DNA from: DATACN01 sp038215095
GTDB taxonomy: Bacteria; Actinomycetota; Thermoleophilia; Solirubrobacterales; Thermoleophilaceae
NCBI GenBank assembly: GCA_038215095.1
Contig: JBBQRG010000063.1
Location: forward strand, 1-17,501
Direction: 5' to 3'
Length of the DNA stretch: 17,501 bases
How positions within the stretch are numbered: the first letter of the stretch is position 1; each line of letters starts with the position of its first letter. Below, piece by piece: positions 1-8,300 of the stretch. Made by a program: the position numbers and the translations under genes. The notes under the pieces are model-generated. The model worked only from the letters and a program-made list of their open reading frames with translations. It was not told where the DNA came from and searched no databases.

Positions 1-46
1 ACATGAGCGTCGCGAGGACGTCGGTCCGCTTGGATGCTGGACGGCT

Positions 47-775
47 CTACCGACCAGAAGCCGGGGAAGCGTGAGCCGCACCCTCGTTCGCCTGGGCGCG
101 TGCGACCAAGCCGGCGTAGACGATGGCAAGGGTCTCGCCGAGTAGCTCCGGGCGAACCGATCCCGGCTCGATCAACTCGTCGAACGCGAGGCCGCCGATG
201 ATGCTCATCACGACGCGGGCGACGTCCTCGGCCGGTACAGGCAGGTCGGGTGTTCCGAGGTGGCGCGCCCGCGCCTTCAACGCGACGGCAAGCGCCCCGC
301 GAATCTCGGTCTGGCGTTCCAAGTAATGGGCGCGCAGCTCGGGGTCGCGGATCGCGAGGCTCCAATACTCGCGTTCGAGTAGCAAGGCTTCGCGGGCCTC
401 GCTGAGCTGGCGAGCGAACTCCCGGGTGGCTTCCACCGACATGTCCTGCTCCGGCGGGCCCGACGCGAGGGTTGCGACCCGGTCGCGCGTCGGCGCATCG
501 ATACGCTCTTCGAGGAGGGCCATGAGGAGCGCCCCCTTATCCGAGAAGTGCCAGTAGAGCGCACCCTTGGAGTAGCCGGCCTTGGCGGCTATCTCGTCGA
601 CGCTGGCCTCGCGGTAGCCGCTGCGCGCGAAGAGTTCAAGCGCCGCGTCCAGGAGCTCTTCGCGAGTCTCGCGCCCTTGGGCGCGAGCGGCGCGTGTGCG
701 TCCGTCGGGTCGGGCGCCGACGCCCCGGCTCGCGTTGCCACGCCGCCCAGCTCGGGCGGTTGAGCTTTCAGCCAT
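47..775 (-). CDS. TetR/AcrR-family transcriptional repressor
   Basis: A 242-residue DNA-binding repressor. Residues about 39-85 form the TetR helix-turn-helix: an ELLDAALELFARSGY start helix, then ASVDEIAAKAGYSKGALYWHF, the classic recognition segment. The rest is the helical ligand-binding and dimer domain, typical in length. An open frame continues upstream to 1693, but that part is antisense to the GST-like gene; the ATG at 775 starts just before the homologous region and is the sensible start. No Shine-Dalgarno is visible, so translation may be leaderless or nearly so. The gene diverges from the GST-like gene at 806 with only 30 bp between them, which contain a palindrome; autoregulation and control of the neighbour are inferred. 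The basic N-terminal 35 residues (many R) are an extension. The ligand cannot be predicted. Confidence 0.93.
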   Translation of the reverse strand: MAESSTARAGRRGNASRGVGARPDGRTRAARAQGRETREELLDAALELFARSGYREASVDEIAAKAGYSKGALYWHFSDKGALLMALLEERIDAPTRDRVATLASGPPEQDMSVEATREFARQLSEAREALLLEREYWSLAIRDPELRAHYLERQTEIRGALAVALKARARHLGTPDLPVPAEDVARVVMSIIGGLAFDELIEPGSVRPELLGETLAIVYAGLVARAQANEGAAHASPASGR

Positions 776-781
776 CCGGGG

Positions 782-787
782 TATAGT
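782..787 (+). promoter_or_regulatory. Putative -10 box of the GST-like gene
   Basis: The hexamer TATAGT differs from TATAAT at one position and ends 18 nt before the ATG at 806. That would give a leader of only about 10 nt with no Shine-Dalgarno, so a leaderless or near-leaderless transcript is likely. The same 11-mer GGGGTATAGTA occurs before the permease at 16399. No good -35 box was identified. Confidence 0.45.
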
Positions 788-805
788 ACCGACTGACTGG
801 TCGGT
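788..805. promoter_or_regulatory. Palindromic operator between tetR and the GST-like gene
   Basis: ACCGAC, six bases, then GTCGGT is a perfect 6-bp inverted repeat. It lies between the two divergent start codons (775 minus, 806 plus) and directly downstream of the putative -10. Size and place fit a TetR-dimer operator. Bound repressor would block initiation in both directions. Binding itself is inferred. Confidence 0.6.
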
Positions 806-1576
806 ATGTACACGCTCTATGTCATCCCCGGTTCGCACGCCTGCCGCTCGGCGATGCTGATGCTCGAGCACAAGCGAGTGCCCTACCGGCGTGTCGACAT
901 CGTGACCCTCTTGCATCCGCTGGTCGCGAGGCTGCACGGATTCGACGCGGGCGGGGAAACGCGCCAAGCGGGCGGACGGCGCTCGTTTGGGCTGCGCCTG
1001 GGCGATCGCCTCGGCACCGTGCCGGCGCTCGCGGCCAATGGCCATCGGATCTCGACAAACCACGGGATCGCGCGCTTCCTGGACGACAACCGCCCCGAAC
1101 CGCCGCTCTTTCCGGCCGACCCCGGGCAGCGGGCGGCGGTCGAGGAGGCGGAACGCTGGGCCAACGAGACTCTTCAGATGGCCGCTCGCCGGATCCCGGG
1201 TGTGGCCATGGTGCGCGACCCGGTCACGCTTAGCAGGTCCGCGGGCGACGGCCGGCTGGGGTACCTCCTCTACAAGCGAGCGCTCACGCGCCGCGTGATC
1301 GTGCCGAGGATCCTCCGCGGGGTCTTTGCCGCGAGTCCAAAGGCAGACCGCGAGCTGCTCGCCGAGCTGTCGGTGATCCTGGACCGTGTCGACGCTTGGA
1401 TCGCGGATGGGGTATTGGGGAGCGCGGAGCTGAACGCTGCGGACTTCATGGTCGCGCCGAGCCTGGCATTGATCCTCTACCGGCCCGACGTGCTGCCCAT
1501 GTTTGAAGGCCGCCCAGCCCTCGAGCTCGTCGACCGGCTTCTGCCGGAGCCGCGAAACGCGGGTGTTTCCGCGTGA
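806..1576 (+). CDS. Glutathione S-transferase-like protein
   Basis: A 256-residue protein with a thioredoxin-fold N-terminus: a first strand YTLYVIPGSHACRSAMLML, a second strand around YRRVDIVT, and the cis-proline motif GTVPAL followed by a strand-turn and STNHGIARFLDD, which matches the GST glutathione-binding (G-site) helix. The C-terminal half is helical and includes LDRVDAWIADGVLGSAELNAAD, like the GST-C 'aDf..ap' segment. A Ser and a Cys near the first helix are possible catalytic residues; which one acts cannot be told. The ATG at 806 is needed to include the first strand, although it has no ribosome binding site. It heads a tetR-controlled set and its stop overlaps the next start (GTGA). 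The true thiol cofactor could be something other than glutathione in an actinobacterium. Confidence 0.85.
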   Translation: MYTLYVIPGSHACRSAMLMLEHKRVPYRRVDIVTLLHPLVARLHGFDAGGETRQAGGRRSFGLRLGDRLGTVPALAANGHRISTNHGIARFLDDNRPEPPLFPADPGQRAAVEEAERWANETLQMAARRIPGVAMVRDPVTLSRSAGDGRLGYLLYKRALTRRVIVPRILRGVFAASPKADRELLAELSVILDRVDAWIADGVLGSAELNAADFMVAPSLALILYRPDVLPMFEGRPALELVDRLLPEPRNAGVSA

Positions 1577-1976
1577 ACGCTCAGCTGATGATCGCCGGCT
1601 CCTTTGCCATCGTCGGCGCAGCAATCCACGGAGCTGGAGGTGAGGTGCTCGTGCTGAGGAAGCTGTCGCCGGAAGTCCTCCCCGCGAGCTCATTCGGTGG
1701 CCCGAGGATGACTAGGGCGATGATTCACGTCACCTGGCACTTGACGACCGTCGCCTTTTTCGCGGTGGGTCTTGCGCTTCTGCTTTCGGGCTCGGTCCTA
1801 CAGGTGAAGCGGCACGGGCGATCGGCCTAATGGCCGCCGGGGTGTCGACCGGCTTCGCGGCGGTCGTCGTGGGCCTGGGGGCAGCCGACACGAAATCCCC
1901 GCGATCCCTGTTTCGCCACCCCGGCCCCATCGTGCTCACTGCCACCGCGGCGCTGGCATGGTGGGGAGCCGTCTGA
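1573..1976 (+). pseudogene. Four-helix membrane protein split by a frameshift
   Basis: The first frame (1573-1830, GTG start overlapping the GST stop) gives 85 residues with two hydrophobic helices: about residues 6-29, and a second one beginning MIHVTWHLTTVAFF. It ends in a short hydrophilic tail. The -1 frame from about 1803 continues with a plausible conserved linker (GEAARAIGLM) and two more helices, ending HPGPIVLTATAALAWWGAV at the TGA of 1974-1976. The total of 404 nt is one base short of a 134-residue protein, so a single-base loss near 1801-1803 is the simplest explanation. The TAA at 1828-1830 overlaps an ATG at 1830 (TAATG), so the second half could be re-initiated as a 48-residue piece. 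A sequencing error is equally possible. Family function is unknown; two close histidines (HVTWH) stand out. Confidence 0.7.
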
Positions 1977-2004
1977 AAATGTGCCGCAGGGGGGCAGAGG
2001 CCCG

Positions 2005-2475
2005 GTGACCCATCCGTTCCGAGCCTTTTGGGAGACCGGCGACCTAGCGACCTGGATCGAGGCGATGGAAGCCGACGTTGTGCTGCACTCGCCGATGATT
2101 ACGACCCCGTTTGACGGCCGCCAAACAGCCGCCGAACTCTACGGCACCCTCTTCGAGGTCCTGGACCACTTCGAGGTGGCCGAGGAACTCTCCGCGGGGG
2201 ACTCGTACGCTTGCCTCTGGCGCGCCACCGCTGCAGGTCGCCGGATCGAAGGCGCCGATTTCATCACCTCGCGCCCCGACGGGAAGATCGCCGAAGTGAG
2301 AGTGCTGATCCGACCGCTCGTCAACATCGCGGCGTTCGCTACCGACGTGGGGCCGGCGCTCGCCGCCAAACGAGGCCGCCTCCAGGCGGCACTCGTCCGC
2401 GTCCTCAATCTCCCGCTGAGGATCGTCTTCGCCCTCGCCGACGCTGTCGTGCCACGCCTTGTCATGCGCAGGTAG
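2005..2475 (+). CDS. SnoaL-like / NTF2-fold protein
   Basis: A 156-residue protein with the NTF2-like cone fold typical of the SnoaL group: an N-terminal helix HPFRAFWETGDLATWIEAM, then DVVLHSPM (the usual 'dv.fhsP' strand), a helix with DGRQTAAELYGTLFEVL, and late strands ending DGKIAEVRVLIRPL. After about residue 105 there is a helical extension to the basic end LVMRR. The frame is open from a GTG at 1981, but that codon has no ribosome binding site and adds only a Gly-rich leader; the GTG at 2005 has AGAGG just before it and starts right at the homologous helix, so I prefer it. It is the last gene of the tetR-linked set. SnoaL-like proteins can be cyclases, isomerases or simple binding proteins, so no reaction is assigned. 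Confidence 0.8.
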   Translation: MTHPFRAFWETGDLATWIEAMEADVVLHSPMITTPFDGRQTAAELYGTLFEVLDHFEVAEELSAGDSYACLWRATAAGRRIEGADFITSRPDGKIAEVRVLIRPLVNIAAFATDVGPALAAKRGRLQAALVRVLNLPLRIVFALADAVVPRLVMRR

Positions 2476-2630
2476 CTCCGCACCGCGCGCAGCGGGCGGA
2501 ACGCCGACTTGCCGCCAGAGGCGCGCGCTGCTCCAGGGCGCGAAGATCGTCAACGAGCACGGCAGCTTGAACTTCAACGACCTCAATAAGGAATGCGTGA
2601 TCGGATCTGAGAACACCTGGTATCGGCGAG
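2476..2630. other. Gene-free stretch before the pseudo-tRNA
   Basis: This lies between the convergent SnoaL-like gene and ccmF. No credible gene is seen. The second half (about 2545-2620) is visibly less GC-rich than the genes around it, consistent with a foreign or decayed remnant. I saw no hairpin followed by a T-run that would make a convincing terminator. Confidence 0.5.
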
Positions 2631-2684
2631 TAGCGCACCCGGCTGGGGGCCGAGCGGTCGCTGGTTCAAATCCAGTCGCCCCGA
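2624..2684 (+). pseudogene. Degenerate tRNA-Pro(GGG), 3' part intact
   Basis: Bases 2631-2684 read as the 3' three-quarters of a tRNA-Pro: TAGCGCA of the D-arm, an anticodon arm with loop CTGGGGG (anticodon GGG), a variable region, the T-arm GCTGG-TTCAAAT-CCAGT, the acceptor strand CGCCCCG and discriminator A. One anticodon-stem pair is broken (C opposite A). The expected 5' acceptor CGGGGCG and most of the D-arm are missing; the nearest match, CGGCGAG at 2624-2630, pairs at only five of seven positions. It therefore looks like a non-functional fragment with the 3' end preserved, the part that is usually left at tRNA integration sites. No integrase gene is in the window. Confidence 0.65.
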
Positions 2685-2733
2685 TCGCGAAGGAGTTGGA
2701 GGAACCACGCACGACCCCAAGACGCGCGAGCCG

Positions 2734-4941
2734 TCAGGCCGGGTGCTGGTCCAGGCCGTCGCCGTGTTGCTCGGCGCGGAGCAGCAGGTCTGGAGCGGCC
2801 CGGCCGCTCGGCGCCGGCTGAGCCGACCGGGCGCGCGCCGAGATCCGCGCGCGGGCCGTCCTCGGAGCAGGCCAGAGCGCCAGAAGCGCGCCGCCGGCGA
2901 CGATCGCGCCGCCGAACCAGATCCATGCCACGAGTGGGGAGACGATCAGACGGAACTGGGCGGGCGGGGCGCTCTTCATGTAGCGGCTGACCAGTGTCGA
3001 GACCAGGAAGCCTTCGAGCCGCCGGTTCGCATCTGGGAAGCTGCGGTCCGCCCGCCGTATCGGCGGTCCGAGGGCCGAGATGTCCGGCTGCACCGCCGTC
3101 CAGATGTCGCGGGTGAAGCCTGCCTTCAGGCCGAGCTCGCTCGTGGAGTCTCCCCTGAAGAAGCGGCCGATCCTGCCCAGCGAGCTCTGGTCGAGCGAGG
3201 GGTAGTAGCCACGGCTGGGAGTGAGGGTTGCAACGTTCCGGCCGTTCCGGCTCACCTCGAGCACGGCGCCGAGCGAGACCTTCTCGCTGGTGAGCGCTCG
3301 GGTAGGGCCGACGTAGCGAACGACGTATCCGCCGACGTTGGCTGTCTGGCCCGGGCGCAGCCGTACGTCGATCGCGTGCTGGAAGCTCGACGAAGCCGCC
3401 ACGCCGACGAACACCAGTGCCATTCCCACGTGCACGACGTAGCCGCCGTAGCGGCGACGATTCCGGCGCACGAGCATCACCAGCGCCAGCGGGACCGGCT
3501 CGCCCGTCATTGCCCGCCGGGCGCCGGCTCCGCGCCACAGCTCCTGGGCAGCCGTGGTGAGCGCGAACGCCGCGAGGCAGAACATCGCCAGCGCAAGGGG
3601 CCGGTGGGCCACCCCGGTCCCGGCGAGGAGCGCGGCGAACACGAGCCCGGCAGCGGCCGAGGGGAGGGCGAGTATTCGCACGAGGTGCGACGGCGTGGTG
3701 CGACCCCAAGCGAGCGCCGGACCAACGCCCGAAAGCAGAACGAGCGCAAGCGCCAGCGGCGTGGTGTACCGATCGAACCAGGGGGGCCCGACGCTGGACT
3801 TGGTGCCGGTCAGTGCTTCGGAAATCAGCGGGAAGAACGTGCCCCAGAAGATCACGAAACAGAGGCCGACGAGGACCAGATTGTTCAAGAGGAAGACCGT
3901 CTCGCGGCACACGAGCGAGTCGAGTCTGCCCTCGGAACGGAGATCGCCGAGCCGGCTCACGACGAGCGCGACGGCGCCGACGGCAAGCAGTGCGATGAAG
4001 CCGAGGAAGGGCAACCCGAGCGTGGACGCTCCGAAGGCGTGGATCGAGTCGAGGATCCCCGAGCGCACCAGGAAGGTGCCCAGCACGGCGAGGATTCCGG
4101 TGGCGAGCACGAGCGTGACGTTCCAGACCTTCAGCATCCCGCGTTTCTCCTGCACCTGGATCGAGTGCAGGAAGGCGGTCGCCACGAGCCAGGGCATGAG
4201 CGAGGCGTTCTCGACCGGGTCCCAGCCCCAGTAGCCGCCCCAACCGAGCTCCGCATACGACCAGCGGGCGCCGAGCAGGATGCCGAAGCCGAGGCACAGC
4301 CAGGCGGCCAGTGCGAAGCGCCGCGTGGAGCGGATCCATTCGCTGTCCAGGCGCCGTGCCACGAGAGCCGCCACGGCGAACGCGAAGGGCACGGTGAAGA
4401 GCGTGTAGCCCGAGTAGAGGATCGGCGGGTGCACCATCATGCTGGGGTGTCGCAGCAGCGGGTTGAGCCCGAGGCCCTCGGGCGGCGCCGGATGCTGGAG
4501 GACGAACGGCTGCGCAAGGAACACGAGCAGGGACGTGAAGAAGGCCGCGAACGCGAGCAGGACGGCTTGCGCGTAGCCGGCCAGCTCCTGCAGGCGGTGC
4601 CGGGTCAGGAACAGCACGAGGCTCGACCAGAGCGACAGCAGCCACGCCCACAACAGGAGCGACCCCTCCTGCGCTGACCAGGCCGCGGCCGCGCGGTAGA
4701 AGGGGGGAGTGGTGGTGCTGGAGTGCTCGGCGACGATGCGGACGCTGAAGTCCGAGCGCAGGAATGCACCCTCCATGATCGCGAAGGCGAGCGTGAGCAG
4801 CGCGGCCAGCGCGTACACGGCGCGGCGCCCCGAAAGCGTCCAGCGCCGGCGCCCGGTCTTGGTCCCGTAGAGCGAAGCGCCTATTCCGTACAGCTCAACG
4901 AGAAGGGCCGCCACCAGCAGCGCGGATCCCAGCCTCACCAT
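2734..4941 (-). CDS. ccmF: Cytochrome c maturation heme lyase CcmF
   Basis: A 735-residue multi-pass membrane protein of the CcmF/NrfE family, which joins heme from holo-CcmE to apocytochrome c on the outer face of the membrane. The tryptophan-rich WWD segment is clear at about residues 234-251 (WGGYWGWDPVENASLMPW). Four histidines match the conserved family set by context: H171 in MMVHPPILYSGY, H259 in ATAFLHS, H301 in LDSIHAFG and H504 in GGYVVHVGMALVF. The C-terminal region has the usual extracytoplasmic domain and a final helix, followed by an Ala/Arg-rich tail of about 50 residues that makes it longer than the usual 630-660. It starts one base after the ccmE stop and is the last gene of the oxidase operon. 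Its likely client here is the fused CcoO-CcoP protein. Confidence 0.97.
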   Translation of the reverse strand: MVRLGSALLVAALLVELYGIGASLYGTKTGRRRWTLSGRRAVYALAALLTLAFAIMEGAFLRSDFSVRIVAEHSSTTTPPFYRAAAAWSAQEGSLLLWAWLLSLWSSLVLFLTRHRLQELAGYAQAVLLAFAAFFTSLLVFLAQPFVLQHPAPPEGLGLNPLLRHPSMMVHPPILYSGYTLFTVPFAFAVAALVARRLDSEWIRSTRRFALAAWLCLGFGILLGARWSYAELGWGGYWGWDPVENASLMPWLVATAFLHSIQVQEKRGMLKVWNVTLVLATGILAVLGTFLVRSGILDSIHAFGASTLGLPFLGFIALLAVGAVALVVSRLGDLRSEGRLDSLVCRETVFLLNNLVLVGLCFVIFWGTFFPLISEALTGTKSSVGPPWFDRYTTPLALALVLLSGVGPALAWGRTTPSHLVRILALPSAAAGLVFAALLAGTGVAHRPLALAMFCLAAFALTTAAQELWRGAGARRAMTGEPVPLALVMLVRRNRRRYGGYVVHVGMALVFVGVAASSSFQHAIDVRLRPGQTANVGGYVVRYVGPTRALTSEKVSLGAVLEVSRNGRNVATLTPSRGYYPSLDQSSLGRIGRFFRGDSTSELGLKAGFTRDIWTAVQPDISALGPPIRRADRSFPDANRRLEGFLVSTLVSRYMKSAPPAQFRLIVSPLVAWIWFGGAIVAGGALLALWPAPRTARARISARARSAQPAPSGRAAPDLLLRAEQHGDGLDQHPA

Positions 4942-4942
4942 C

Positions 4943-5356
4943 TCAAGAGCCCCTGCTCGCGGTGAACTTGGAAGGGCACTTGGTGACGAGGGAATCGCGC
5001 TCGCCGACGAAGACCGCGCCCCGGCTGCGCACCCTCACGATCACCTCGCGGCCTTCGCGAAACGGGTCCGGGATCGCGCCGCGGTAGACGACGGGCACCG
5101 AGGCGTGCCCGTGCCGGTCACGGACCCGAAAGGCGAGCAGCCCGTGCGCGTGGCGCACGGACCCGGCGCTCACCTTGCCGGTGAGCTGGTACGAGCGGCC
5201 GGGCACGGCCTGCGCGGCGAGCTGGCTCGGCGTGCGCGCCGGGCTGGACGCGCTGAAGGTCGTGAACGTGAGCGCGGTGGCCAGCACCACGACCGCGCCG
5301 AGCGAGGCAACGAGTCGAACCCTGCGCTTGCGGCCGGGGTCCACGGCGTGCCTCAC
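4943..5356 (-). CDS. ccmE: Cytochrome c maturation heme chaperone CcmE, Cys type
   Basis: A 137-residue protein with a basic N-terminus, one anchor helix (about residues 14-34) and an OB-fold domain. YQLTGKVSAGSV and VVYRGAIPDPFREGREVIVR match the CcmE core (the 'Y.G..PD.FreG' signature). In classical CcmE heme is attached to His in HxxxY; here the C-terminal site reads KCPSKF with Cys127 in the His place, the CxxxY variant known from 'system I*' Ccm, but with Phe131 in place of Tyr. The GTG at 5356 overlaps the upstream stop (GTGA); a second GTG at 5344 is also possible. Located directly before ccmF, its partner. The protein stops soon after the motif, so the usual flexible tail is nearly absent. 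Confidence 0.92.
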   Translation of the reverse strand: MRHAVDPGRKRRVRLVASLGAVVVLATALTFTTFSASSPARTPSQLAAQAVPGRSYQLTGKVSAGSVRHAHGLLAFRVRDRHGHASVPVVYRGAIPDPFREGREVIVRVRSRGAVFVGERDSLVTKCPSKFTASRGS

Positions 5357-8300
5357 GGCGCCAGCGCCGGGCTGCCGGCGCTGGGCGCCGAGGCCGGCTT
5401 GGCGGCTGGCCGGCTCCGGCCACTTGCAAGCGTGAACCCGAAGAACATCAGCGCGATGCCCACGAGCTCACCGAGATACATGAACGAGTACTCGCCCGCG
5501 CGCGACATGCTCGTGGCGAGGGCGAGCACGAGCGCGCCCGTGCCGATCCACAAGCTCGCCCGTACGCGCTGGCGGCGCACGACTGAGTAGATCGCACCGC
5601 CTACCAGGGAGAGCGTCCCGAGCGAGTTGAGCGCGATCGCCCAGAGGAAGGCGTGCCCGCCGAGCGCGTGGTTTGCCGGCGGCCGCGTGCCGGGCGTCGC
5701 GGCCAGGGCGCCGGCGTCCACCGGGGCGACTAGCACGCTGACCGCCCCGGCCACTGTGGCCACCGCGAGGGCACCGGCCACGACGTCGCGCGCCCGTCGC
5801 GGAAGGTGCAGCCACGCTGCGCCGGCGCCGAGGTAGCCGACCGCGAGCACCCCGCCCGCCAGGTAGTAGGTGCGGAACAGCCCGGTGCTCCAGCCGGATC
5901 CCTGGGCGACCGCCTCGCAGGCCGCAGCCACCGCGAACAGGAGGAAGCCGCTGCCCCAGAGCAGCTTCTCGCCGGCGGGCCTGCGGCGATACGAGCGCAT
6001 CAGCATGCCGCTGAAGACCAGGGCCAGTAGCGCGGCTGCGAGGGGCAGCAGCGCTTCGGCCACCACGGGGGTAAAGCGAGGTGCGTCCGCGCCGATCGGA
6101 GTGACGGGCTCGCCTGGACCCACGACCGTCACGTAGACGAAGTCCCGGCCGCCGAACATGCCCTCGTGGGAGGCGACAAACAGGTAGCGCCCGTCCTTCA
6201 GGGCGGCTGACGGCGCGAGCACGAGCGACGTCGCCGCCCGCTCTCGCACTGCCAGAGGCACGCGCCCGCCGTGGCTTAAGTCGAACAGGCGGTAGGCGTC
6301 CGGCGCGTCGACCGCGGCGGCGCGAACGCGCAACGCGTGGACCTGGCCGGCGTGCACGCGAAGGGCGTCGCGCGGATAGGGGTTCTGCGGGTCCTGCCAG
6401 GCGTAGAGCTTCACGTGGCCCCGTGACGTGTCGAGGAACGGGCCGGTTATGTCCTTGGCGAAGCGTGTCTCGTAGGCGTACCTGAACGACCGGCTCCCGA
6501 GGCCCGTGACCGCGGGCACGAACGGGAGCGAGACGAGCACGAGCGCGATCACGCCAACCGCAACACTGATCCGCGCGCGGCCAGCCGGCAGCCGCCGGGG
6601 ACGGCGGCCCGGCAGCGGGCCCTCGAGCCGGACGAGACGGCGGCGGTTCGCCCGGTACAGCAGGACTGCGGAGACGAGCGTGCTCGCGGGCAGCCATGCG
6701 AACTCCACCCGCCAGCCGATGGCTCGGAGCGGCCCCTGCCCGAAGGGCGAGAAAGCCAAGGGGATCACCGCCCACGCGAGGGCCGGGCCGACGATGAGGA
6801 GGATCGTGGCCGCGAACGGAAAGCCGGCGAAGAGCCAGCCGACGCCGGGGAAGCCGAGCAGGCCCATCGGCACCTCGTAGCCGACGAGCGCGGCCGGTTT
6901 GAGGTGGCGAGCCCGCCGCGGTATCGCCCCGGTGTATACGGCCGGGGCCTGCTTCAGGAGCCGGCGACCCTGCTCGCGGTAGCCCGACGTCATTCTCCAG
7001 GCCGCCGAGGCGTAGGCCGCGAAGCCGGCGAGCACCGCGACGGCCGCGGGCACCAGCACCAGGGCCTGCCACGGCTCGAGCGAGCTCACCGCGGCACCGA
7101 AGCTGCGCCCATCCGCGACGTCCCGGGCCTCGACCGCCGCGAAGGCGATGCCCGCGACGTAGTAGACCGCCATCCCCCCGGCGATCGCCCGCGGGGCGAA
7201 GCGCACCCGGCGGTCCATCTTCTCGTGCCTGGGCAGGAGGGCCAACGCCAGGCCGATCAGGATCACCATCAACCCGCCGAGCATGTTCAGCTGGGCGTGC
7301 AGGTTCACGATCACGTCGCCCGCGTCTCCGCTGCGATCGAGCAGCTCGTTGACCGCCGGGAACGCCTGGACCGGACCCTGGAGAGTGCCCACGGCCAGGG
7401 CCGCGCATCCGGCCAGCACGAACGGGCGCACCGGGCTCTTCGAGCGCAGGAAGGCGCGCGCGATCACGTACAGCAGCAGCCAGAAGCCGGCGAGCATCGC
7501 CAGCCCGGCCGTCATGAGCAGGTAGGGGTGGAGCGGGGTGGCGTCCTCGGCCTGGGCCGGCGTCAGCCCCTTTCCAACCACCAGCCCGCCCTCGTGGAGC
7601 CCCAGGTAGAGGGCGACGGCGTAGAACATCAGCGAGCCGCCGAGCAGCAGCCAGAAGCAGCGGTTGGCCAGGCGGCGTGACGGCGGTGTCCCGCCCAGGC
7701 GCGGCACGAGGTAGAGCAGCCCGCCCGCCACCAGCATGGTCAGGCCGGTGACGAGGTTGATGTGCGCGTGGCTGATCGGATCGATCCACTCGCCCGCGTG
7801 GCCGGCCCGGTAGAGCCAGTCGGCGTTCGCCGGCTGCACCTGGATCACGCCCTGAACGGTGCCCACGGTCAGACCCGCCGCGCCCGCGGCGAGGAACTTC
7901 CAGAGGTGGCCGTCGGGCTTCGGGACGCGCACCAGCCGGGCCTGGAAGACGGTGAGGAAGACATTCGCGGCGAAGCACCAGTAGCCGAGGCCCATCACCC
8001 CTGCGCCCATCCCCACAGGGACGCGATACCAGTTGCCCATGTGCGCTTTGGCGGCCTGGTAGCCCCAGCCATGGGCGACGAGCCGGCCCATGGCGATCCC
8101 GTTTCCCACTAGCGCGACGTAGAAGAGGAACAGGCCGACTGCGGTGAACCAGAAGGCCGCCTGGGCCAGCCCGTTGCTAGCCAGCGGGCGGCGGACGATC
8201 CGCGGCAGCGCGTACCAGCAGATCCCCGTGGAGATCAGCGTGCCGCCGCCGACGATCATCAGGTGGGTGTTCGACAGGTCGCGGACGAGGTGGCCCGCGT

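Noticed and set aside
776..1693. Upstream extension of the tetR open frame on the minus strand
   Set aside because: It is antisense to the GST-like gene and the start of the membrane gene, is Arg-rich without domain character, and the TetR domain begins after the ATG at 775.
2624..2684. Functional tRNA-Pro
   Set aside because: The 5' acceptor and most of the D-arm are missing and one anticodon-stem pair is broken.
2459..2821. Plus-strand frame running through the pseudo-tRNA, and the minus frame 2044-2712
   Set aside because: Both translate tRNA-derived sequence (the familiar GATGFEPAT type artefact on the minus strand) and have no domain support.
2743..4677. Long plus-strand open frame opposite ccmF
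   Set aside because: The product is a highly charged low-complexity sequence caused by high GC; the minus strand clearly encodes CcmF with all key residues.
5468..7978. Second minus-strand open frame inside the 1069-residue gene
   Set aside because: It is Arg/Gly/Pro-rich and lacks membrane segments; the other frame has coherent helices and internal repeats.
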